Shown: positions 15,064-20,762 of the stretch, piece after piece
Numbering within the stretch: position 1 is the first letter of the stretch
Layout: every line of letters starts with the position of its first letter
Assembly: GCA_947462695.1 (NCBI GenBank)
Contig: CANHQC010000002.1
Span: forward strand, 1-20,762
DNA length: 20,762 bases
From: Flavobacteriales bacterium
GTDB lineage: Bacteria; Bacteroidota; Bacteroidia; Flavobacteriales_D; Crocinitomicaceae
Direction of reading: 5' to 3'
The notes under the pieces: model-generated
The model's database searches: none
Told to the model about the DNA's origin: nothing
The model's input: the letters and a program-made list of their open reading frames with translations, nothing else
Position numbers and translations under genes: made by a program

Positions 15064-15748
15064 TTTGAGTTAAATCGGAACCTGTCGCAAGTTGTCGAAG
15101 TTGTTTTGTACTGTTATCAATGACAAGCAGTTCTAAGTTGGTGTTCACGCATAATTCAATATCGTGCGACGACATTAAAACGACGAGTGGTTCCTCCTTG
15201 GTTAAATTGGACAGTGTAGTTAATAGCGATTTTCTATTTCCATAGTCAAGGAATGCAGTAGGCTCATCCAAAAGTAAAAAAACGGGAGACTGTGCAAGCG
15301 CTCGAGCCACAGCACACAGCTGACGTTCTCCGTCACTAAGTTGGGTCGTTAATGCTTGGGCTTTATGCGATATACCAACTCGATCAATGGATCGAGAGAT
15401 AATAGCGTGATCATTCTGGTTAAGCGTACCCATGAAATTCGTATGAGGTGTTCGTCCTAACGCAACATACTCGTATACTGTTAAGTGATCAATCCCACGA
15501 AAATGGGCATCTACAAAGGCAATGCGTGTTGATTTTTCAGCGATTGTTAGTTTGGACAGTTCAATGCCATCTAATTCAATCTTTCCTTGCAGCAATGGTA
15601 AGTTTCCATGAATGGATTTCATAAAGGTTGACTTACCGGATCCATTCGCGCCAATTAACGCGTAAACGCGACCTTTTTCTAACGCGAGATTATCAATCGT
15701 TAAAAGCGCCTCATTGTAGCCCACTATAACCTTATCGAACCGGATCAT
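15038..15748 (-). CDS. ABC importer ATPase, FecE/BtuD/HmuV type
   Basis: A 236-residue ATPase of the iron-siderophore/haem/cobalamin importer class, slightly shorter than the usual 250-270. It has Walker A GANGSGKST (33-41), signature LSDGE (137-141), Walker B FLLLDEPTAFLD (from 157, catalytic Glu162) and H-loop His195. The Q-loop region reads IAFVDAHF, so the usual glutamine is absent. It is the last gene of a three-gene importer operon; its ATG overlaps the permease stop by four bases (ATGA), which implies translational coupling. Its final 26 bases overlap tail-to-tail with the hybrid kinase gene. It energises uptake by the permease at the inner membrane. Substrate is not decided by sequence. 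Confidence 0.9.
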   Translation of the reverse strand: MIRFDKVIVGYNEALLTIDNLALEKGRVYALIGANGSGKSTFMKSIHGNLPLLQGKIELDGIELSKLTIAEKSTRIAFVDAHFRGIDHLTVYEYVALGRTPHTNFMGTLNQNDHAIISRSIDRVGISHKAQALTTQLSDGERQLCAVARALAQSPVFLLLDEPTAFLDYGNRKSLLTTLSNLTKEEPLVVLMSSHDIELCVNTNLELLVIDNSTKQLRQLATGSDLTQITALAFPE

Positions 15749-16740
15749 TTTATACGCTTTAATAAGATGAGAATAACAAAAGGGGCACCTATGAAAGAGG
15801 TGATCGCATTTATTGGTAAGATAAATACAGGTTCTGCTATTTGAGAAAGGCTATCAACCAACACCAAAAAAAGTGATCCAAAAAGTGCTGATCCAATGAT
15901 GAGTGTAAGATGGTTCTGGGTGTTGAATACCATTCTAGTAACATTGGGTATTGCTAATCCAACAAAGGCAATCGGTCCGCAATACGCAGTGATTACACTA
16001 GCAAGTAAAATGGATATTCCAATTAAAACTACCCGAATTAGTTTGACATTTACACCTAATAATTGAGCGGCATCTTCACCAAGCAAAAGCACATTTAGTG
16101 GTTTCGCTGCCAATAGGGAACCACCAATTCCAAGCAATATCAATAATGTTAGTCCACCGAGTTGATCAAAAGACACGTGTTGTAATGAACCTAATGTCCA
16201 CATGGTAAACTGTTTTAGTCCCGAATCTGAGCCTAATGATTGTAAGACGGATATTACCGCACTACTGAAGCTGGCGATCATTAAACCGATGAGTAGCAAA
16301 GAGACTGAGGAAGTAATCCTTGTCGATAGCAGCAAAATAATCATACCTGTCGCAATTCCACCGATGAGAGAAGCAGAGACAATACCAAGCTGACTAATGA
16401 AAAATGTTGATCCCGTTAACGTGAGTAACGCAACCATTAAACTTGCCCCAGAATTAATACCTAGAACATAAGGTCCTGCCAGCGGATTTCTGAAGAGCGT
16501 TTGCATGATCAAGCCTGAAATCGACAATGCGGCTCCACTTAGCAGCGCAGCAAGCAACCGTGGAATTCGTATTTCTCTTGCAATTAACTGAAATTGATTG
16601 TTGACATCAAAATCTACAAGAGCAGAATAATAATCAGTTAACGTGAGATCAAATTGGCCTGAAAACAAGTGCAACACACAACTTGCTATTAATAGAAAAG
16701 CAATGATGAGTAACCGTATTCCTCTTTTGGTGCGCTGCAT
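15745..16740 (-). CDS. FecCD-family ABC importer permease
   Basis: A 331-residue, highly hydrophobic protein with about nine or ten membrane helices, the usual size and shape of BtuC/FhuB/FecCD permeases. The family motif is clear at about 72-105: GAALSISGLIMQ, then LFRNPLAGPYVLG and INSGASLMVAL. A second conserved stretch is AYCGPIAFVGLAIPNVTRM (about 257-275), the region that contacts the ATPase. It forms the homodimeric channel for ferric siderophore, haem or cobalamin. The ATG (16738-16740) directly abuts the stop of the binding protein gene, and the 3' end overlaps the ATPase start, so all three are translated as a unit. Confidence 0.93.
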   Translation of the reverse strand: MQRTKRGIRLLIIAFLLIASCVLHLFSGQFDLTLTDYYSALVDFDVNNQFQLIAREIRIPRLLAALLSGAALSISGLIMQTLFRNPLAGPYVLGINSGASLMVALLTLTGSTFFISQLGIVSASLIGGIATGMIILLLSTRITSSVSLLLIGLMIASFSSAVISVLQSLGSDSGLKQFTMWTLGSLQHVSFDQLGGLTLLILLGIGGSLLAAKPLNVLLLGEDAAQLLGVNVKLIRVVLIGISILLASVITAYCGPIAFVGLAIPNVTRMVFNTQNHLTLIIGSALFGSLFLVLVDSLSQIAEPVFILPINAITSFIGAPFVILILLKRIK

Positions 16741-17907
16741 TTAATTGGTAACCTTTTGATAAAAATACAACTTCTCTTTTCCCTTGGAATAAAAAATTTG
16801 TATAAAATCGGAAAGCACTTTGTCTGGTTCAATTGCCGCTAATTCCCAATATTTATTCATCGCTTGACTGTAGCAAAAAACGTGTGTTGTTTTAACAGAT
16901 GAAAACTGTCCAATTAACGGATGAATGGCTCTTAATCGGTTAAGTTCCGGTATACCTGGGTTTAACCAAAACTGTGTCGTTAAATTGTCTTTTATTACGC
17001 GTTCAAGGGAAAGACTTAGAGATCCAACTCCTTTTGTTGATGAATAACGGTAATTTGCTCCTGCGTCTTTTAAGAGTTGAGCGTGGTAGCTTTCGCCAGC
17101 AGGCGTATACCAAATGTCTCCGGTAACGTTGCCGCAAAATACAGTTGGACCTTTTCTTTTGCTGTAGTCTTTTTTTAATTGATTGTAGCGTATTTCAAGC
17201 TGCTTAAAATAGTCAATAGCCTCATCTTGCTTACCAACTAGATAGCCTATGAATTTAATCCATTCTGCTTTTCCAAGTGGATGATTCTCTTTCCAATCAA
17301 AAATAGGAATGGGTTTAATACCTGCTTTTCTTACTACTTCAGCATGTGGAAATTCACCTGAGAATCCACTAAATACAACCGCTTTAGCTGATGATTTAAG
17401 TAGCCGTTCGATTGATATATTATCTAGTTGACCAATAACAAGGGATTTTCCATTTTTCACTTGTGATCTCAACGTTGGACTGAAAATGTAGCGTTCATCC
17501 GCAATGGCTTTTACTGCTGATATAGCTCCTAATTTTTCCAACATACCAATTTGAGTAGCACTCAGTATGCTTAAATCTTGAATCGGCACTTTTAAGTAGG
17601 TGTAGTTTTTCGGGGCAATAGTTGATTGTGTGGAGAGAAAGAATTTAAAGGTGTCTTTTTGTTCCGGTTGAATAAGGTGCACTTTCACGCCATTCGATAC
17701 GCTATCTATTTCCAAGCAATTCGCGTAACGAATGAAACCTGTCGAATTTCGGATGGCAATTTCCTTTCTTGCCTCACTTGAACAGCTGAGGATAGTCCAA
17801 GTACAAATTATAAGGTAGAAAAAGGCACGAAAGCAACTATACCAAACAAAAAAAATCCCGGATAAACCGGGATTTAAGAAATATGTTTTTAGGTGATTAT
17901 TCACCAA
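16741..17907 (-). CDS. ABC importer substrate-binding lipoprotein (Fe/haem/B12 type)
   Basis: A 388-residue open frame whose body (about 60-388) resembles class III binding proteins of siderophore, haem or cobalamin importers (PIQDLSILSATQIGMLEKLG, VVFSGFSGEF, AGIKPIPIFDWKENHPLGKAEW, WYTPAGESYHAQLLKDAGANY). A hydrophobic stretch AFFYLIICTWTILSC ends in a lipobox-like ILSC with Cys42, so it should be a lipoprotein. The N-terminus is odd: the only in-frame starts before the signal are ATG 17907 and GTG 17904, which overlap the end of rplI, and the next codons run through the rplI terminator hairpin (residues NPGLSGIF). The signal peptide would then have a 28-residue head. A non-standard start (for example ATT) inside or after the hairpin is possible. 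It is the first gene of the importer operon. Confidence 0.82.
   Translation of the reverse strand: MVNNHLKTYFLNPGLSGIFFVWYSCFRAFFYLIICTWTILSCSSEARKEIAIRNSTGFIRYANCLEIDSVSNGVKVHLIQPEQKDTFKFFLSTQSTIAPKNYTYLKVPIQDLSILSATQIGMLEKLGAISAVKAIADERYIFSPTLRSQVKNGKSLVIGQLDNISIERLLKSSAKAVVFSGFSGEFPHAEVVRKAGIKPIPIFDWKENHPLGKAEWIKFIGYLVGKQDEAIDYFKQLEIRYNQLKKDYSKRKGPTVFCGNVTGDIWYTPAGESYHAQLLKDAGANYRYSSTKGVGSLSLSLERVIKDNLTTQFWLNPGIPELNRLRAIHPLIGQFSSVKTTHVFCYSQAMNKYWELAAIEPDKVLSDFIQIFYSKGKEKLYFYQKVTN
17848..17875 (-). terminator. Terminator of the rpsF-rpsR-rplI operon, inside the next gene's frame
   Basis: On the minus strand AAATCCCGG, loop TTTAT, and CCGGGATTT form a perfect 9-bp stem (plus coordinates 17867-17875 and 17853-17861) followed by eight T (17855-17848). 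It starts about 20 bases after the rplI stop. It also lies within codons 11-20 of the binding-protein open frame. Confidence 0.9.
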
Positions 17908-18343
17908 CTACTTCAAATTTGAATACTGGCTTAACACCTTTGTGTAGGTTCGCCTCAGCTTCATACGTTCCAACTTCTTTAATTGGTTCGTCTTTGATCT
18001 TAAGTGATTTACGGTCCACATCGTACCCTGCTTTTTTAAGGGCTTCAGACAACTGAACCGTATTGACAGAACCGAATATTTTACCGTTCTCACCAGCTTT
18101 GGTGCTGATGGTTACTGTCAAGTCAGCTAATTTAGCTGCCAATTCTTGAGCTTCAGCTACCAATTTCGATTCTTTGTGCGCTTTTTGCTTCATTACCTCT
18201 GCATGTGCTTTTTTAGCAGATGCAGTAGCAAGAACAGCGTATCCTTGTGGGATTAAAAAGTTACGACCGTATCCAGGCTTTACCGTAACGATCTCGTTGG
18301 CATAACCAAGCTTATCTACGTTTTTCTTTAAAATGACTTCCAT
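17897..18343 (-). CDS. rplI: Large ribosomal subunit protein bL9
   Basis: A 148-residue protein, the normal bL9 length. The N-terminal rRNA-binding domain has the signature KLGYANEIVTVKPGYGRNFLIPQGYA (in shorter pieces: KLGYANEIVTVKPGYG, then NFLIPQ). A long connecting helix (about 41-75) leads to the C-terminal domain with GKIFGSVN. It binds 23S rRNA domain V near the L1 stalk base and helps keep the reading frame. It is the last gene of the rpsF-rpsR-rplI operon, 31 bases after rpsR. A strong terminator follows, and its last 11 bases overlap the open frame of the binding protein. Confidence 0.98.
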   Translation of the reverse strand: MEVILKKNVDKLGYANEIVTVKPGYGRNFLIPQGYAVLATASAKKAHAEVMKQKAHKESKLVAEAQELAAKLADLTVTISTKAGENGKIFGSVNTVQLSEALKKAGYDVDRKSLKIKDEPIKEVGTYEAEANLHKGVKPVFKFEVVGE

Positions 18344-18374
18344 TTTTACAATTTTATCCTGTTGAACAATCGGC

Positions 18375-18638
18375 TTATTTTAACATATCACCAACGTAAG
18401 GCAACACAGCAATGTGACGAGCACGTTTAATTGCTTTGTTTACTTTCTTCTGAAACTTCGCAGAAGTTCCGGTGATGCGACGAGGAAGAATTTTTCCTTG
18501 TTCGTTCACTAACTTCAACAGAAAGTTGGCGTCCTTGTAGTCAATGAATTTAATGCCGCTTTTCTTGAATCGGCAATATTTATCCTTTCTTATCTCAATG
18601 TTGATCGGAGTAAGGTAGCGAATATCGTTTTGTGACAT
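18375..18638 (-). CDS. rpsR: Small ribosomal subunit protein bS18
   Basis: An 87-residue basic protein with the bS18 signature [19 protein letters not shown] and [20 protein letters not shown], then [14 protein letters not shown]. It binds the central domain of 16S rRNA as a heterodimer with bS6. Length is normal for the family. It lies 24 bases downstream of rpsF and 31 bases before rplI, the standard order of this operon. The rpsF and rpsR products form a complex known in other bacteria to bind their own mRNA leader; the leader here is short (about 28 bases) and no such structure was recognised. Confidence 0.98.
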   Translation of the reverse strand: MSQNDIRYLTPINIEIRKDKYCRFKKSGIKFIDYKDANFLLKLVNEQGKILPRRITGTSAKFQKKVNKAIKRARHIAVLPYVGDMLK

Positions 18639-18662
18639 AATACTTCGTTTAAAGTGATTAAA

Positions 18663-19013
18663 TTAAGCTTCAACTGGTTTAGCCTGACCCATTTTAGATC
18701 GACGCTTTTCAGCATAAGCAAGGTGATCTTTTTCCATTTTAACGGTTAAGAAACGCATGATGCGCTCGTCACGTTTCATAGACAATTCCAGATCAGCCAC
18801 AGCCTTTCCTTCAGCTTCGAACTCAACAAGGAAATAAAATCCAGTTGATTTTTTTTGAATTGGATACGCAAGTTTGCGCAATCCCCAACTCTCAGAGTGC
18901 TTTACTTTTCCACCCAATGACGAAATTTCGCCCTCGAATTTCTGCACTGCTTCCTTTGCCTGATCCTCAGACAAAACGGGAGTTAAAATGAAAACAGTTT
19001 CGTAAGAATTCAT
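18663..19013 (-). CDS. rpsF: Small ribosomal subunit protein bS6
   Basis: A 116-residue protein beginning [18 protein letters not shown], the typical bS6 start, with the conserved [19 protein letters not shown] strand (about 45-63) and [16 protein letters not shown] (about 77-93). It binds 16S rRNA in the platform of the 30S subunit together with bS18. It is the first gene of the rpsF-rpsR-rplI operon. A perfect promoter lies 35 bases upstream, and it is divergent from the aconitase gene. Confidence 0.98.
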   Translation of the reverse strand: MNSYETVFILTPVLSEDQAKEAVQKFEGEISSLGGKVKHSESWGLRKLAYPIQKKSTGFYFLVEFEAEGKAVADLELSMKRDERIMRFLTVKMEKDHLAYAEKRRSKMGQAKPVEA

Positions 19014-19047
19014 ATTGAACTTGTTAATTAATAAAATTTTAAGGGTG

Positions 19048-19077
19048 CAAAGATAGTCAAAACTTTAGAAAAAACAA
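19048..19077 (-). promoter_or_regulatory. Promoter of the rpsF operon (TTG-N19-TATCTTTG)
   Basis: On the minus strand TTG (19077-19075) and TATCTTTG (19055-19048) are separated by exactly 19 bases. It is a full match to the Bacteroidota consensus and uses the same -7 octamer as the rpmH promoter. Confidence 0.82.
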
Positions 19078-19170
19078 GGAATTAGGTAAATCCTGAGGTG
19101 AATGTACCTTATCAGTAGCGTCTAAATTGGAATTTCTCTCAATTTTCAAGTCATTTTACTGATTTTATGG

Positions 19171-19182
19171 TTGATCGATCAA
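19171..19182. promoter_or_regulatory. Perfect 12-bp palindrome upstream of aconitase
   Basis: TTGATCGATCAA is self-complementary over 12 bases and lies 57 bases before the aconitase ATG. Its first three bases are TTG, and 20 bases later comes TAATTTCA, a poor -7 box, so it may overlap a weak promoter and act as an operator. Confidence 0.35.
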
Positions 19183-19238
19183 TGTCTTTTTACTAATTTC
19201 ACCCCGCAAAATAGTTACTTAAACAATACATTCATACC

Positions 19239-20762
19239 ATGGTTTTTGACTTAGACATGATCAAAGCGGTATATGCCCGATTCCCGGAGCGTATTGAAGC
19301 TGCGCGTGCAGTGGTGGGCAAACCACTTACTCTTTCTGAAAAAATTCTTTATGCTCACTTGTGGGACGGCAATGCGAATCAGTCGTTTGAGCGCGGAAAA
19401 TCTTACGTGGATTTCGCTCCTGATCGCGTGGCTATGCAAGATGCAACTGCACAAATGGCGTTACTCCAGTTCATGCAGGCAGGTAAAAAGAAAGTAGCGG
19501 TTCCATCTACAGTACACGCTGATCACCTTATCCAAGCAAAACTTGGTGCAGACAAAGATTTACAAGAATCACTGAACCAAAACAATGAGGTGTTTAACTT
19601 TTTATCATCGATTTCAACGAAATATGGTATCGGTTTCTGGAAGCCAGGAGCGGGTATTATTCACCAAGTCGTATTAGAAAATTATGCGTTCCCAGGCGGT
19701 ATGATGATTGGGACTGATTCGCACACTGTTAATGCCGGTGGATTAGGAATGGTTGCAATCGGTGTCGGTGGTGCTGATGCTGTTGATGTCATGGCTGGTA
19801 TGGCATGGGAATTAAAGTTTCCGAAACTAATAGGAGTCAAATTAACCGGTAAATTGAATGGTTGGACATCTGCCAAAGATGTGATCCTTAAAGTGGCTGA
19901 TATCCTTACTGTGAAAGGTGGAACAGGTGCAATCGTAGAATATTTTGGCGATGGCGCTATTTCTCTTTCTTGTACTGGAAAAGGAACTATTTGTAACATG
20001 GGTGCAGAAATAGGTGCTACAACATCTACTTTCGGTTACGACGATTCAATGCGCCGCTACCTAACGGCAACCGGACGAAAAGAAGTAGTTGAGGCAGCAG
20101 ATAAAATTGCTGAACATTTAACTGGTGACGCAGAAGTGTATGCCAACCCTGAAAAATACTTTGATCAGGTGATTGAAATCAATCTGACTGACCTTGAACC
20201 ACATATTAATGGGCCATTTACTCCAGACCGCGGAACGCCTGTGTCACGCATGCGCAAAGAGGCTGAAACGAACGAATGGCCAATGAAAGTGGAATGGGGC
20301 TTGATCGGTTCATGTACCAACTCTTCGTATGAAGACATGGCGCGTGCTGCTTCAATCGTTGAACAAGCGGTTGCTCATGGTATACAACCAAAAGCAGAGT
20401 TTGGCATCAATCCCGGTTCTGAACAAGTGCGTTATACAATCGAAAGAGATGGTATCATTTCGACTTTCGAGAAAATGGGTACAAAAGTGTTTACAAACGC
20501 ATGTGGACCATGTATCGGTCAGTGGGATCGTGAAGGTGCTGAAAAGCAAGAGAAAAATACGATCGTCCACTCGTTTAACCGGAACTTCTCGAAACGAGCA
20601 GACGGTAATCCGAATACACATGCATTTGTAACATCTCCTGAAATGGTAGCTGCGTTGGCGATTGCTGGCGATCTTGGTTTCAATCCACTAACAGATTACC
20701 TGACAAACGATAAGGGAGAAAAAATTAAACTACAGCCGCCTCATGGGGATGAATTGCCAACG
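19239..20762 (+). CDS. acn: Aconitate hydratase, mitochondrial type (3' end missing)
   Basis: The frame is open from ATG 19239 to the window end, 508 residues of an enzyme usually about 755 long. It interconverts citrate and isocitrate in the TCA cycle with a [4Fe-4S] cluster. The cluster ligands are visible: Cys359 in GSCTNSS and Cys422 and Cys425 in ACGPCIGQ, one residue offset from pig mitochondrial aconitase numbering. Other signatures are [41 protein letters not shown] and [17 protein letters not shown]. The spacing and sequence indicate the eukaryotic mitochondrial (ACO2-like) group, common in Bacteroidota, and not AcnB. It is divergent from rpsF. The ATG at 19239 was preferred to the in-frame ATG at 19257 because [19 protein letters not shown] fits the family start. 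The last domain (swivel) is outside the window. Confidence 0.96.
   Translation, partial: MVFDLDMIKAVYARFPERIEAARAVVGKPLTLSEKILYAHLWDGNANQSFERGKSYVDFAPDRVAMQDATAQMALLQFMQAGKKKVAVPSTVHADHLIQAKLGADKDLQESLNQNNEVFNFLSSISTKYGIGFWKPGAGIIHQVVLENYAFPGGMMIGTDSHTVNAGGLGMVAIGVGGADAVDVMAGMAWELKFPKLIGVKLTGKLNGWTSAKDVILKVADILTVKGGTGAIVEYFGDGAISLSCTGKGTICNMGAEIGATTSTFGYDDSMRRYLTATGRKEVVEAADKIAEHLTGDAEVYANPEKYFDQVIEINLTDLEPHINGPFTPDRGTPVSRMRKEAETNEWPMKVEWGLIGSCTNSSYEDMARAASIVEQAVAHGIQPKAEFGINPGSEQVRYTIERDGIISTFEKMGTKVFTNACGPCIGQWDREGAEKQEKNTIVHSFNRNFSKRADGNPNTHAFVTSPEMVAALAIAGDLGFNPLTDYLTNDKGEKIKLQPPHGDELPT

Noticed and set aside
17776..17907. Cobalamin or other riboswitch upstream of the importer
   Set aside because: Only the short terminator lies between rplI and the signal peptide codons; there is no space for a riboswitch and no B12-box-like sequence was seen.
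17776..17907. Frameshift in the N-terminus of the binding lipoprotein
   Set aside because: The other two frames on this strand close quickly after the terminator and offer no better signal peptide, so no specific frameshift can be supported.
19682..19999. 105-codon open frame antisense to aconitase, and other frames at 19251-19497 and 20329-20631
   Set aside because: The aconitase frame is continuous through the whole region with all cluster cysteines; these are shadows.
1..20762. tRNA, rRNA, insertion sequence, phage or plasmid genes
   Set aside because: No cloverleaf, rRNA segment, transposase, integrase or terminal repeats were seen; gene content is typical core chromosome plus lineage-specific signalling and surface genes.

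Overview
The window is an ordinary chromosomal stretch of a member of the Bacteroidota, most likely in the Flavobacteriales (close to Crocinitomicaceae-type marine or freshwater genera, though genus is not decidable from this sequence). The evidence is a type IX secretion (Por) C-terminal sorting domain, a FISUMP domain, LytTR and Bacteroidota-style hybrid kinase proteins, near absence of Shine-Dalgarno sequences, and several promoters of the Bacteroidota form TTG-N19-TAnnTTTG. No mobile element, tRNA, rRNA or CRISPR array was found. No gene-free stretch exceeds 300 bases.

Left part (1-8.7 kb): the 3' end of a POT-family peptide transporter gene, a convergent MsbA-like ABC exporter half-transporter, rpmH (bL34, with a clear promoter and terminator), a very large secreted MORN-repeat protein ending in a FISUMP domain and carrying six exact-length 56-residue super-repeats, a YifB/ComM AAA ATPase starting with TTG, a small cysteine-rich lipoprotein with its own terminator, and a membrane-anchored thioredoxin-like protein with a CPFC motif.

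Middle part (8.7-15.1 kb): a signalling cluster. A T9SS-exported alpha/beta hydrolase has its own promoter. Its stop codon directly abuts a sigma-54-type (NtrC-like) response regulator, which is followed one base later by a stand-alone HPt phosphotransfer protein. Convergent to these lies a LytTR response regulator, and divergent from that a hybrid histidine kinase with REC-PAS-HisKA-HATPase-REC-HPt architecture. The divergent intergenic region holds two 16-bp direct repeats, each with a palindromic TATCGATA core, exactly 21 bp apart. This is the spacing expected of a LytTR-type binding site. The parts could form one phosphorelay controlling an extracellular enzyme, but that is inference.

Right part (15.0-20.8 kb): on the minus strand, the canonical rpsF-rpsR-rplI ribosomal operon (perfect promoter) leads into a Fe/haem/cobalamin-type ABC importer (binding lipoprotein, FecCD permease, FecE-type ATPase). 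The rplI terminator lies inside the 5' coding region of the binding protein, so transporter expression may depend on read-through. Divergent from rpsF is the 5' two thirds of a mitochondrial-type aconitase gene, cut off by the window end.
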